Shown here: positions 44,642 through 56,169 of the stretch, in pieces
Position numbering within the stretch: position 1 is the first letter of the stretch
Layout of the letters: each line of letters begins with the position of its first letter
Source of the DNA: Proales similis
Lineage: Eukaryota > Rotifera > Eurotatoria > Ploima > Proalidae
DNA: 64,000 nucleotides
Direction: 5' to 3'
Assembly (NCBI GenBank): GCA_019059635.1
Contig: JAGVRJ010000006.1
Span: forward strand, 1,116,001-1,180,000
Program-made: the position numbers and the translations under genes
Notes under the pieces: model-generated
The model's input: only the letters and a program-made list of their open reading frames with translations
What the model was told of the DNA's origin: nothing
Databases searched by the model: none

Positions 44642-45012
44642 AACCAAAATCTCTAATCAATCCGACCAACGCCAACAATTCATTTATTTTTATTCGACGC
44701 TTTCTTTCTCTTCTTCTGCTCCTCATTTTTTAATTTTGACTGTCTCACTAATATACAAATCAATTTGGCTCTACCGGATTCGAAAATTGTTTTTTTTTTG
44801 CAGTTTGCCCTGGGCTCGATCGAGGCGTCTGTTGTTTGAATGTTTATTTTTCATAAAAACGTGATCGCTCTCCGCAAGAATTTTAAACGCAATTTAATCC
44901 AGAGCCGTAACCCTGTTCTTTTCGAGCACAACTAGCCTTTAGTGGATTGTATGATCGTTTCGCATCGCTTTGTTTCCAAATTTGTTTGTATATTCAAAAT
45001 TTGACCCATCGT
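44642..45012. other. Convergent 3' region of the SIKE-like gene and NUDT9 copy 1
   Basis: T-rich; contains the possible alternative last exon of the SIKE-like gene near 44804-44865. Confidence 0.4.
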
Positions 45013-46230
45013 CTACCAATGTGCGTCAAGCAGCTGGGCGGTTTTTTCGATAAAATTTTTATGGCTTGCGTAAAGTTTGAGTTCTCGACCAATGTCCATC
45101 CAAGTGACAGAGCCTGCATCGTCGCCTATTAAACCTCAAGTCTGAATTTTCGTTAGTAATTAAGATTGGGACATTGAACTTTACCGGCGGCCAGCTCGAA
45201 TCCGCCAACTCGAGTGTCGTCCTCGTCATGAAAATTAAAGGCGATTGTCTCCATCCAACTGTTGTCGGTATTTCTAGGATCATCCACATATCCTCGAAAG
45301 ATCTACGGTTGACTTGTTAACACAAGAAGAATATTGGCAGGCGACGCTTAGCAAACCTCAGTTCCGTAAAGAAATAGTTGGGCCAAACGATCCTCTATTT
45401 CCTCTCGTTTAGACGAATTGGCGCCCAGACAATCAGTGGCTTCTTCCATAAATTCGCGCTTTAGCGTCACTGACACTTTCTCTCCAGGATCGGCCATGCC
45501 CTGCAAGGTCGGGTCTGTTTTAGTTTGCGCTTGTCAATATTCATTTAAGCGCTTCTTACACCCGGGATGGCCCAAGCTCCGGTGTCCAGGCGATTGATAG
45601 CAACAAACTGAAGAATGGGCTTATTGGTCTCTGGATGATTGATCTTCTGTCCAGAGGAGTCCCTTTTCCAGCGAGTCACAATCGGATCAGCAGCGTGATT
45701 CACGCCCCATTTTCCAAGCTGTCCTCTTCCTCGCAAGCCAGTACGTCCGACTGGATTGAGTGGAACGCCGTCAATTACTTCATATTCCCCTAGGTGACTT
45801 CGTCGGTCTACTTGGTCGTCTAACTGATTCCAGTTGCTGATTTCTTTTGGATCTACTGGATCTGCCCAGCTCGGTTTGTCGCGTAGCAGTCTTTCTGAAG
45901 TGTACTCAGGTGGATCGTATTCGGGCCAGTCAACCGACCAGCTAACTTTGTCGTCAGGCACATGACATCTCTATTGTACATGAGCTGGTAAAACAAAATG
46001 GAGTAGAGAGAAAAGTGACGTTTTCTTACATAGACTATTTGATCTACTGGTAAATTGTCAATTTTGGCTTGGTAGGTCCTAAGATTGTCGGCGTGGCAGC
46101 TACGACAAGCAGTGTGCAAATATTTTTCATTATTCATTTTTTCGCTCTCAAATGAACTGAGATAACGATTAGAAGCTCCGCCGACGGCCCAACTCAATGC
46201 ATGAGTAAGCAAACCCAGTACGACACCCAT
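45013..46230 (-). CDS. NUDT9: NUDT9-type ADP-ribose pyrophosphatase, copy 1 (5 exons)
   Basis: Exons, high to low: 46230-46030, 45970-45560, 45500-45357, 45302-45185, 45125-45013; 328 aa (human 350). Family blocks appear in order: [68 protein letters not shown]. The Nudix box [20 protein letters not shown] opens exon 3 and has the NUDT9-type REF..EE; it is followed by [17 protein letters not shown] and [13 protein letters not shown]. It should hydrolyse ADP-ribose to AMP and ribose 5-phosphate. The N-terminal 67 residues differ from copy 2 and start hydrophobically ([18 protein letters not shown]), possibly a targeting signal. It lies downstream of, and on the same strand as, copy 2. Confidence 0.93.
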
Positions 46231-47121
46231 CAATCTAATCTCCGAAATTAGTAATGAGCTTCAATAATATTTCAAGATAGGGCTAATATAGACTTGATCA
46301 TAAAATGAAACTAACAAAACAACAACCACGACGCCAAAAATAACAATGAAAAATTTATAATATTTATATTTGGGATTTTGTTTTGCGCGAACAGAGCCTT
46401 GTAGTAGTAAAATTTGGTTGACAGAGCGATTTAGCTTTGAGGTACGCCGATCCGCTATTCTACAGCCATTCAGTGCAATCGAGCCAAAACATTTAAACGT
46501 GAATAATTCAAATTATAAATTTCGTGTCGAGAAATGTTGTCAAGGCCCTCTGCAACTCTTAAGTCATCAGACTAGACCAAGTCTCTTATGCTTAACTATT
46601 CATTTGGCAAACACTCAATTAGGCAGAAGACAATGCAGCGATTGGGTGCATGCTTCCAAGTGTGCCACATTAGACGACTATTTTTTATTTGTTAATGATC
46701 ACGTTAATCCACTGGAGGCGATGTCAAGCTCTCTATTGACGTCATTCAACTCCCGTTAGTATGAACTCGGCTGCGAGATTACACTTGACATACACTTAAA
46801 GTGTTCTCGCCTTAATTCGCTCATCAAAACCAAGCATGTCATTTGCCATATGAGTGAAATTGATTCTCCTCATTTGAGTTCAGATTACGATTATCTTGTG
46901 CTTTCTTGCCGGTGCAAAAATTCTGCCGCTCTTTTCAGATGGGCATTAGTATAGGTATTTGGACTTTTAGATGTTTAGATTTAAATTGCTCAAGCAAAGC
47001 TGAGTCGAATAAATTGTAAAGACTGAGCGGCTTTATGCTATGAAATGAATCGAATTTATTTTTTCCAAGAAAAAAAAAGATAGGAAAGAGCGAATTAAGA
47101 TAAAATTGGACAAACGCTTTA
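46231..47121. other. Spacer between the two NUDT9 genes
   Basis: 891 bp, AT-rich. It holds the 3' end of copy 2 and the promoter of copy 1. The plus-strand open frame at 46370-46759 shows no domain and is not called. Confidence 0.45.
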
Positions 47122-48341
47122 CTACCAATGCGCGTTGTGCAGCTCAGTAGTCTTTTGTATTAGACTTTTATGGCTTGCGTACAACTTTAAAGAATTGTCG
47201 ATGTCCATCCACGTTACGTTTCCGGCGTCGTCACCTGAAAATCAAGAGTAGATTTTAATAATCGCATGGCAACAACCGGAAAAAGTCACTTGCCAGCCGT
47301 TAGAGTAATAGAAGTGAAAATTCCACTCTCATCGTGAAAATTGTAGGCTATTGTCTCCATCCACGCCTGGTCGGTATTTCTGGGATCGTCGACATAGCCA
47401 CGATAGACCTTTTTGAGTTGATTTGGATTGTGACGCTTAAAAAAAAAATTTTGCCACAGCTCACCTCAACACCCTTTTCGAATAGCTCTTTTAACTGAAC
47501 GTACGCCATTGAGCGTTCTTGATCAGTCATTTCGTTGCCGTTTAACGCTTCTTCGATAAACTCTCGTCTCATTGTCACAGACACTTTCTCTCCAGGATCG
47601 ATCATTCCCTATTCGGAAGCAATTAACACGTTTCCCAATTGCATAGAGGCGATGGCTTTGATTCTTACCCCGGGAATGGCCCACTCATTAGTGTCCTTTC
47701 TTTGAATGGCAACAAACTGAAGAATAGGTTTTTTCGTGTCTGGATTTATCTGCAAATTTCCTTGAGAATCCATTTTGAACCTAGTCGTGATCGGGTCTGC
47801 AGCGTGATTTGGACCCCATCGACCTTAACGACTCTCATTAATACTTGCTGTTGTTCAATCAATTGGAAATCGTTTCTCTATCTACCTAATAAGCCCCTGC
47901 CAGAAACACCAGTCCGTCCTATGGGATTTCGAGGTAGACCGTTAATTATTTGGTATTTCCCCATATGGCTGCGTCTGTCGACCTGTTGACCAAGTTCATT
48001 CCATTTGATGTTTGGCCTTGAGTTTTGATTCTTTCAAGAGATTTCCTAAGATATTTATCAAGTTACGGACTCACTCTGGGATTTCGGGATCTGCCCATGA
48101 GGGTGCGGCAAGAACGATTTTCGATGTAAAGTAGATTGGAGCATAAGATGGAAATTCGATGTTCCAATCGACCAGTCCATCAGGTACTAGAGGACGCTAT
48201 TAATTCAAATGTTTGATAAAATAAGAACTTAACCACTTATAAAGGATAAATTACGCATATGGACTGAGATGAAGCCAAATAACATACGGGCTTGTCCGCA
48301 TCCCTTGTGCGACAAGTTAAGTTTCTCGTTTCATTTGACAT
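47122..48341 (-). CDS. NUDT9: NUDT9-type ADP-ribose pyrophosphatase, copy 2 (7 exons)
   Basis: Exons, high to low: 48341-48255, 48196-48075, 48016-47886, 47823-47669, 47608-47465, 47408-47294, 47234-47122; 288 aa. It has the same family blocks as copy 1: [90 protein letters not shown] and [20 protein letters not shown]. The region that is one 411-nt exon in copy 1 is split into three here (122+131+155 nt), so introns were gained or lost since duplication; the other junctions coincide. Intron 6 is GC-AG (GCTG/GCAAGT), whereas the same intron in copy 1 is GT-AG. The first exon is short and unlike that of copy 1 ([14 protein letters not shown]), with no hydrophobic start, so the two may go to different compartments. 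Confidence 0.9.
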
Positions 48342-49340
48342 GCCAGTGGACAGGTGTCTCTTTGAGTTGTGCACCAGGCTTCCTAAAAAAGTAAAAAGGG
48401 TTCAGGCTGCTTAAATTGCAAAGAATCAAGTGAGTGGGAGTCCCAAGAGTCATTCAAAGATTTTCGCTCCAAGTTTTCAAACGCCTTTCATATTACTGTT
48501 AAATGAAGGAAAATCAATAAAAAAGAGGCCAAGTCTTACAAAACGGGCTTTAATTATTCGCTCATAATAAATCGTTTAAAAAAGGGAGGAAAAGTAGAAA
48601 TGAAAAGAAATGGCAAGCACTAGAGAGTCAGTTCTTTTAATTATGTAGCTTGTAACTTAATCGCTCATTCAAACAAAGGAAACAGAACGGAAGTAAATTG
48701 GAGCATGGTTTTAATCTGCAATCATAATTTCACAAATGGCAAACAATCGGAATCATGCGCACGCTTCCAATTTTTCGGCGCTGAGTATTTCACAAAATTA
48801 GTTTTCTATTTAAGCTTCAATGCCTTTGCTTGCTCATGTCCGCAACACGGATGCAAATAATTATTATAATTTTAAAATATAGGCTCCTGCCTAATCTTTG
48901 CTCAGGAATTCGCCCAGGGTCTGAAAATTCGGATGGAAATACCTGCGATTTGAAGCAATGATCTTTTCATTTTGACATTCGATATTAAGTGGCTTTCGAA
49001 GCAAATATTTTTTTTTCTCAAGTTGCTGACACGTTACTTACGCTGCTTCGAAATACTTGCCCAATAAATTGTCCGTTTGCGACAAATAAAAAAAAAAAGT
49101 GTCAAGATAAAGAACTTTTAGTATTGTATGTAGAAAGAAGAGAATGCATAATGATTGACAGATAGGAAACGTTTTCAAATGAACCCAAATCTTTATCTTA
49201 GACCACGGATTACAGAATGAGCTCTTAAAATATATCATTTTCAGACACATTTTATTAATAATTCACTTGTCATGGCAACACGAATCCATAAAGCAAGTTA
49301 GTTGTTCTCGAAGATTTTGGTCTAAAGCAAATAGAAATGG
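48342..49340. other. Upstream of NUDT9 copy 2; one uncertain small minus-strand gene inside
   Basis: Mostly AT-rich. See the separate low-confidence entry at 48891-49070. Confidence 0.4.
48891..49070 (-). CDS. Possible 3' end of a small spliced gene
   Basis: Two putative exons read on the minus strand as DNLLGKYFEAA, a GTAAGT donor (exon edge 49042), an intron to a CAG acceptor, then YFHPNFQTLGEFLSKD and a stop (48942-48891). The joined C-terminus looks protein-like and both splice sites are good, but upstream coding sequence is unclear: the same frame runs back through a long T run to about 49250 without convincing composition. I do not recognise a family. It may be a short membrane or mitochondrial protein, or chance. 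Confidence 0.3.
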
Positions 49341-51110
49341 ATGTTTACCAGAAAAGTTAAAATGGATAATCTGATTGATTTGCTAAGCTCTCCACTAATC
49401 GGCCAGAACATCTTGAATTTTCTGGACGCAGTTTCTCTGGCAAATTTAGGAGCTTGCAACCGCTCCCTTAGGGCGTTGACAAATTTGGACGCATATTGGT
49501 TGAACATTTGTCGAAGAGGAGGGTTTGAGCATTATGAGCTCTTATTAGATAAGCCGTCTTATACGGTTCCTTCACTCAGTCCAACATCTCCCCCTTCGCC
49601 AACATACATTCTTCCAGGTATTGGCCTTGCCCTCAATCAGCCAAACGCTATAGAATAGTTCAAAAGCTAAATTGTGTTAAGAAAAATCGGTCGGACTAGA
49701 TACCTGCTGTAAATGGAGGCAAGTATTCAATCGTTCTATGCACTTGCAAGCCAACTGGAAACGGGGACGGTACCAAGTTTCGTCCATGCTTCCCGGCGAT
49801 ATTGAGCAAATATCTTGCCTTCATTCTGACGGTGAGCGCAGCAAAAGACAAAAGTTTTTTACTCGTTTGATTCACTAGTTTCAATCTGAACGTAAACTAG
49901 GCACCATTTTAGCGCTTGCTAGCCAAAAAGAAAAAGAAATAAGACTCTGGAATTTAGATAAATGCGACTTTCCTACAATACTGAAAACTGTATCAGACGA
50001 GATCAATTCAATAGCAGTTCACGTAGCAAGCTTGATGCCTTATTAGTTTAGGAATGAAATTTTCAACATAAAATATCTTTAAAGGAAAATGAACTCTACA
50101 TTTTGGATTCAAATGGCCTTTTGACTGTGTTTGATATTTTGACTGGAAATTTAAAACGCCACACTGAAAATAACTCGGGCGAAGGTCTACACCTTAGGGT
50201 CGATTCTAAATATCTGATTGCAACGTTTTCTAATTTGTAAGTTGTCTTGACTCCTCGCTAGATTCCACCAATTTAACATTTTAGACAAAATCCAAGTTCA
50301 ATTCATGTTTATCGAACGTCCAGCTTGAATTTAGTTCATACCTTACAAGGACACGAAAGTGACATCGAAGTAAATACAAATTGAGAATAACATCTAAAAG
50401 CTTCGACTTGATATTGGATTCGGCAATTAAGTGTATTGATACGAGTGGAAATCTTCTCATCAGTGGCGGATGGGATCGAAAACTTATAATCTGGAATTTA
50501 ACAGACGGAAAAGCAATTGCCAGATTCGAAGATCACACCGAAGGTAAGACAAAGAAGGCCAAACTTTGGATTCAAGCTGACTTATCCGAGCCAAGTAATC
50601 AACTGCTGTAGAATAAAAGAGGATGTGATCATTTCAGGTGGCGGTGATTCTCTACTGTTCAAATACGAGTTGAGTGACTTGGCCAACTCAGAAATGGTCG
50701 GACAACGTCTAGCTGGTCACTCGTCTGATGTTAACTGCTTAGATCTAAGCGATGGCTTTATAGCATCTGGTGGTTCTGATTCTTACGTCTTGATTTGGAA
50801 CCGTCAAGGAAACCTGCTGCATAGACTTGAGGGACACTTGGGAAACGTGCGATTTTTATTCATGGACCAGCATAAACTGGTGAGCGCGGGTGATGCCAAA
50901 AAAATAATCATCTGGAACTACAGGGTATGCAATCATCCAATATTAATTTAAATTCTAAAAAATCAGTTTTATGGTTTTAAGGACGGGTCGCTTTCAACCT
51001 TGGTTCATCGAAATCCGATAAAAATAAAGAAAATGTGGATTGATTCTACCAAGATTATAATCTCTTCGTTAGACTTTAAATCTAGAGTTCATGCCATTTA
51101 TTTTTGGTAG
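49341..51110 (+). CDS. F-box / WD40-repeat protein
   Basis: Eight exons: 49341-49617, 49700-49831, 49901-50022, 50085-50236, 50285-50369, 50432-50543, 50596-50924, 50982-51110; 445 aa, or 438 from the second ATG at 49362. An F-box lies near residues 16-60 (NILNFLDAVSLANLGACNRS...LDAYWLNIC). The linker WRQVFNRSMHLQANWKRGRY is the usual bridge of FBXW proteins. WD40 blades follow: KEIRLWNLD, HVYRTSSLNLVHTLQGHE, LISGGWDRKLIIWNL, VIISGGGDSLLF, FIASGGSDSYVLIWN, VSAGDAKKIIIWN. It should be the substrate-recruiting subunit of an SCF ubiquitin ligase. The size fits FBXW9, but I cannot assign an orthologue. The acceptors at 50431 and 50595 were fixed by phase and repeat continuity. Confidence 0.85.
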
Positions 51111-51314
51111 GCCATCAAGTTTTAAATGAAAATACAAGAGAAAAAGGATATAGAATAAGTTGAGTTTTTTTTTTAACAATAAACAAAAGCAATTGCTTTC
51201 CTAAGACAGTTCTAATCTGACTAGCCGTGATGCCTTGCAAAATGGTTGGTTTCTTCTGAAATAGTGATTTAAATCAGACGAAACAACACATGCAGATTAA
51301 TCGAGAGCCTGGAG

Positions 51315-51908
51315 ATGTCTGAAGAAAACGAAAAAGAAGAAAGAATCAGTCATCCTGATCTAAGTGGACCAAATAAAGGGGAAGACTCTGACTCTTATCC
51401 CGGGTCGTCGCGAGAAAATCCGCCAAAAAGAGAATTTCTGGAAGTAAACCAAGTTGATGCGTTCAAGCCTTTCATGTTAAATAAGCTGGAAACAAAACGG
51501 TTTAAACCGAGTGAGGCACTCAGCCGAGTGAAAGAATTCCTGCCTGGTCTCAAGGAGGCGACAACACAACTACTAAGAGAAAAGGAGAAAAATCCAGATG
51601 AATTTAACATAGAAAACGTAGACGATGATGATGAGCACATTGAGATGAGCCTGGCTTTTGTATCTGAATCGAGTTCCGATGAAGAGCAGGAATCAAGTGT
51701 CAGAGCAGAGCTAGATGAGAATTCAAATGAGAATCAAAGTGAAGAAGAAGCTGAAGATACTGTGGATCCACTCAATCTCGGAATAAAAGTTAACGACCCT
51801 TCAACATTGGGTCGGCTTAAACTGGCAAAAAATATAACATCGAACGCTAAGAAGCCACTTATCCAAGATCTAGAATCTGAGCAAGCCACAAATAATGATT
51901 CCAGTTAA
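51315..51908 (+). CDS. NOPCHAP1: NOPCHAP1 (C12orf45)-like box C/D snoRNP assembly factor
   Basis: Single exon, 197 aa, acidic and largely disordered. The middle (ALSRVKEFLPGLKEATTQLL...NPDEFNIENVDDDDEHIEM followed by LAFVSESSSDEEQ) matches the only conserved block of vertebrate NOPCHAP1 (VQTFLPQM..AN..L....FNIENID...I.MD.A), and an Asp/Glu/Ser tract follows as in the family. NOPCHAP1 bridges NOP58 to the R2TP/RUVBL chaperone during box C/D snoRNP assembly in the nucleus. The N-terminal 60 and C-terminal 50 residues are unlike anything I know. AATAAA at 51955. Confidence 0.8.
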   Translation: MSEENEKEERISHPDLSGPNKGEDSDSYPGSSRENPPKREFLEVNQVDAFKPFMLNKLETKRFKPSEALSRVKEFLPGLKEATTQLLREKEKNPDEFNIENVDDDDEHIEMSLAFVSESSSDEEQESSVRAELDENSNENQSEEEAEDTVDPLNLGIKVNDPSTLGRLKLAKNITSNAKKPLIQDLESEQATNNDSS

Positions 51909-52800
51909 TCATAAAACAAAAGCCAATCTTGACCTTTGTAAATGATAAAAAGTTAATAAAATGATCAATTTCTAATATTAGCTTAATCTTATGAAGTTTC
52001 CCGCCAATCGAACCAACTTACTTGAGCCTGGAAGGCGGTTGAAAATGCCGCGCCCAAAAGAGAGATGAACATTCAAACAGATGCCATTGTGATCTAAACA
52101 AAGCATGCAAAAGTATCTTGATCACTGTTTATTAAATGTATCGCATATTGATTTATGTGTTTAAGTCCTGATAAGTCTGTTTTTAATGTTGGGCTTGTTT
52201 TTGATTATTATTAGTTTTCATATAGTTTAAGTTCAATTATAAACAGATGTCAATTTCTAGTTAATGTTTTTTTTGTAGATTAATGTGAGTAAGCACGGTT
52301 CAATGGTGCCATCGTGCATGCACCCGAGTCGAGTACGTTTTTCTCGTCCAAAAGTTGCTGGCCACTTTTCATTTTTCGACAATTATTATCAGACTATAGC
52401 CTTGAAACCTTTCTATAACATTTATCGTGTGTGTAAGATCTTGTTCTTGCTGACCAAACGAATTCCTAAAACCGATACAAGAATTGACTCGGAAAAGAGA
52501 TTCTTCTTTTGTAAAATTTGTATCAGTTCATTCTTGGATTCATTCAGCTTGCAAGAGAAGCTGTGCATAGAATGACTTGGCATCAATTTTTCCATTTTTT
52601 TTCATCGTAATCTGAACTCGAAAATCTCTTGAGCCGCCCATATAAGTTGATTTTTTTTCAAAAAGAAAACAAAATGCTCCAACAGGCCTCATTTCAAGTA
52701 TCTTTAAGCAATTTGTCATCAGCATAAGAGTTGAGGAAATGTGAGAATCCTTTCCTTAATACTTGATAACAAGAGCTAACGTAAATCTAACGTAAAAATG
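51909..52800. other. Intergenic, 0.9 kb
   Basis: The NOPCHAP1 poly(A) signal is at 51955-51960. The open frames at 52285-52575 (plus) and 52540-52725 (minus) lack coding character. Confidence 0.45.
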
Positions 52801-53184
52801 TCACAGCTTTGAGTTGGCTTGAAAGTTGCTACGAGAAAGACCCCTTTCCAAGTCGAAGTGATCAAACGATGTTGAGTCGGCTGTAGTCGAGAATCGCAAG
52901 TCAAAGACTCGATCGTAGCTTTTTCTAGTTAATTCAACAATTCGAATCGAGAAACAAAGGCGTAAACAGCAACAAGCTGGATGCTTGACAAGTTGAATAA
53001 CTGAATCGTGGCAGCAATTTTCTACATAGAGATTGACATAAAGTAAAAGTCCAATCACGGCTATCATGAATATCACACCAGCAGCATAGTAAGAGTTTCC
53101 GGTACTGTTTCTAATTCTGCTTTCAAAATCTTCAATTTGGAAAAGGCTTGAGTTTAATGAACTATTATTAGGCCAGCTCTCCAT
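52801..53184 (-). CDS. Hypothetical single-pass membrane protein
   Basis: 127 aa, not recognised. The N-terminal 32 residues carry three N-glycosylation sequons (NNSS, NSSL, NSTG). They are followed by a hydrophobic helix (YYAAGVIFMIAVIGLLLYVN), then a cysteine-rich juxtamembrane stretch (NCCHDS, ACCCLRLCFS) and a polar, probably cytosolic tail. The size and the sequons before one helix suggest a type III topology, as in small channel beta-subunits, but no family motif is present. An open frame just upstream on the same strand (53411-53184) has a similar phrase (ENRIRN versus ESRIRN) and may be an extra 5' exon or chance. Confidence 0.5.
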   Translation of the reverse strand: MESWPNNSSLNSSLFQIEDFESRIRNSTGNSYYAAGVIFMIAVIGLLLYVNLYVENCCHDSVIQLVKHPACCCLRLCFSIRIVELTRKSYDRVFDLRFSTTADSTSFDHFDLERGLSRSNFQANSKL

Positions 53185-55179
53185 TATCTTTTAGCTTTGA
53201 GTAACAAGTTCTTGATTTGGATATGTAGATCTAAGCAGCAGCTATGAGTACTTTTATGAGTAGTGATGATGTTTCTTCTAAATGTTTCGCATTGAAGCTC
53301 TTTTAAAATCGAAAGCAAGAAAACCTTACAAAAGAAGTAAGCAGCCTCGTTTCTAATGCCAGTTGTAATTGTTAGAATCATGAATGGGTTTCTAATCCTG
53401 TTTTCACGCATAAATACGCTGCGAGTTAATTATCTAACCAACAATATCGAGCGAATGCTTTCCGCCTGTAATCATCAAGACAAGATTTCAAACAATAGAA
53501 ACCATTAGGGCGTCATAGCGTGAAGAAAAACCGGGTTATTAATCGCAATGACTTAAATGGCTCTTTTGAGTCAAAAGCTGCGGGAATAAGTACTCAAGTG
53601 CTTGTAAATTAAGTCCAATTGAGCTGCAAGAAAATTGTTTGTCAATGAGCACTTGCCAATGACATGTGAATTAACTGCTTAATTTAGAGGTGCGCCGCGT
53701 GACAGCAATAAAACCGAATTATTGCTTCGTTTATTCACGTCCAATTGACGAGCAGTTTGATAATCAAGTAAGAAAAAGCAGCCGCTCTGCTAACGGATCT
53801 GGATGGGTTTGATATTTGAGGGCTCGTTTGCTCTCAAGCGCTTCATTATTATCGAAGCAGATGGCAAACACAGAGCACACATAGACTCAAATGCCATAAA
53901 ATAGTCGAACAAACAAATTGCAATTTCTCCATGTTATTTCCTATTTAATCATTCCCTAAATCCAAATTGTGCGAATCGATTAAGCTATAAATTTCATTTG
54001 CCCAGAATTTATTATTTTGCCATGAGCACCATGATATGAGAGATGGCTAAGTGATTAGACTAGTTCGCGTGCATGCGCTTTGCCTCATCCACAATAAGGC
54101 AAATAATAACTGACAAGCACTCATACGAGGGATGAATTCTATGTCTGTGGGTCGGCTAGATGACTTACGGCTGACATTCTTCAAGCAGGATTAAATCCTT
54201 TCTTGACAAATCTGTCTGGCGCTTTAGAGGCGGTTATAAAAAAAAGTGCAACTTTTGGAACACTCGAAACAAGTTTTTCCCCTCACGAGTTTAATCAATA
54301 TAATTTTCATTTTAGTTTTATCATCAATTTTTTTTTAGAGAACAAGTAATATTCACATGATTAGGCAAAAGATTTGATATCAATTCAAACTCCCCTAAGC
54401 AGTTGATTAAAATGCACCAAGATCTTATTTCTTATCTGAATGCAGGAACGAGGCATGAATTATAAGAAACAGTAGTCCAAGGACGTTATGGCTTCTCTTT
54501 ATCAAAAATTTAAAAAAAATGTATTTCTTATTCGCTGTTTCCAGTCCCTTTTCTTTGTTATTATGACTTGGAGCAGGGAATGTATAGATCGATTTTTAGT
54601 CTTTAAGTTTAGCAAATATAATCCTTCTCGACTTGATGTAAATCTAATACGTGACAAATCAAAAATATTTACAAAGAACGCCAGATGGGCACAAATAGTG
54701 TTAAAGCTAAGAAGCCTATGCGTAGTGAACGACGTCAGCCATAGGCCAACGAGCTGAGGTCAAAAATAAAGGCGTATGGTCCATTTATTCATTCTGACCT
54801 TAATAAACAGGTAGAGAATGCGTCGAGCGAGACAATTAATCAGTCTTGTGAATGCATACATATACAGAGGGGATTATTGGCCATTCGGTTGCTTACCTTT
54901 GACACAGGCGAGTTCAGGGTGATTGATTTGAATTGGTCTAAAAATAGGACAAGTTTGCCTATGAAATATATATGAATGTCGATATAGGCATCCGCTAGCA
55001 AAATAGCGAATACATGTAGTTTAGACCATCAAATAGACGCTGTGTTTATTACCTTTTGTGGATACGCAGCTCAATACTCAGCTAAATTTATGTTATTTCA
55101 GATTTATTTTTCGCCACTCTGTTCCTCGATCGTTTCGCTGTATAGTTCAACGAATTACCGGGCAGATACATCAAGGACG
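53185..55179. other. 2 kb gene-free region
   Basis: AT-rich with scattered homopolymers. No supportable gene; it probably contains the promoters of the membrane-protein gene (minus) and the Ly6 gene (plus). Confidence 0.45.
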
Positions 55180-55644
55180 ATGCGCTATATCTGGCCACTG
55201 ATATCTTTTGCTCTATTTACAAGTTACTGTTCGGGTAAGATTTAGTGATTTCGTAATTTGATTAATCGGTCAGAACCTGAACAATCACTTTCTTGAGCAT
55301 TAAAATGCTACCAATGCGACAGTTCAAAAGACGAGTATTGTCCCGAATCGTGGGATCGAGATGATCTTGAGCCCGAGGACTGTGGCCATGTCGACCATCC
55401 GGGATTTTGCATCAAGACAACCGGCATTTACGGTGCAATAGTCGGGACCAGACGCTTCTGCAGTTCAAGAAACATGGACAACGCCTGCTATGAGGTCATG
55501 CTGGCTCAAGATCCCAGAACTTATTACTCGTGCGTTTACACATGCAGTTCGGATGGATGCAATGGAATCAGTAAGAATTTCGACCGCGTTCAAGTGGTAT
55601 CGATTCTCTTATGCGCCGGACTCTTGCTGCTCCTTTTAGTCTAA
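55180..55644 (+). CDS. Ly6/uPAR three-finger protein, GPI-anchored (quiver/sleepless-like)
   Basis: Exons 55180-55234 and 55298-55644; 133 aa. The signal peptide is MRYIWPLISFALFTSYCSG. The mature part starts LKCYQCDS and contains ten cysteines in Ly6 order, ending SCVYTCSSDGCNGI, the diagnostic CN. A C-terminal hydrophobic stretch (VVSILLCAGLLLLLLV) with no cytosolic tail is a GPI-attachment signal. The single intron after the signal peptide is the typical position in this family. Quiver/sleepless-type proteins modulate potassium channels and nicotinic receptors at the cell surface; the precise target cannot be inferred. Confidence 0.9.
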
Positions 55645-56169
55645 TTTCTTAAAATGTTTTCTTTACTGAATTCTTAGACATTCCGCATCGTAGATTGATA
55701 TTCGATCTGCATTGATTTTAAACGGATTCCTTCACCCTTCCATTTTCTTTTAATTCTCATTCTCAGCTTTTAATTTTGTTTATTCATGCAAAATATTTTT
55801 TGGTCGCCTATTAAAATTTTTTCTTCTGAAAAAAAAGAAACAAACCTGAATGGTTTTGATACAAATCAAGCGTTTTCTTTTTCGTTCAGTTTCTTAATCG
55901 ATGCCGACTTTCCCCAGACAAGACACGGCATCCAATCGTCGAATGTAAACAGCTCCCCCTCCCCCTACAAAAGTGAAAAGTTCGGCTTAGTTTTTATTCT
56001 CTTTGATCAGTAGTGTGGTCTTAATAAATGATCTTATTAAATAAAATAATAATAATTGAAAATAACCAAGAAGAGATGAATAAAGGAGTAAAGCATAACA
56101 AATATAATGAGAAATAGAGGAACTAACAAAAGAAAGCGAGCCGTATGAGAGCGACGAGAGGTTAAGCTA
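55645..56169. other. Convergent 3' UTRs of the Ly6 and zinc-finger genes
   Basis: AT-rich; AATAAA-type signals occur near 56024-56047. No gene seen. Confidence 0.5.

Noticed and set aside
46370-46759. 129-codon plus-strand frame between the NUDT9 genes
   Set aside because: No recognisable domain, biased composition, sits in the promoter of NUDT9 copy 1.
52540-52725. 61-codon minus-strand frame
   Set aside because: AT-rich, no domain, no support as an exon of the membrane-protein gene.
54020-54130. tRNA-like stretch (TGGCTAAGTGATTAGAC)
   Set aside because: Only the D-arm resembles a tRNA; no acceptor stem or GGTTCGA-type T-arm could be paired.
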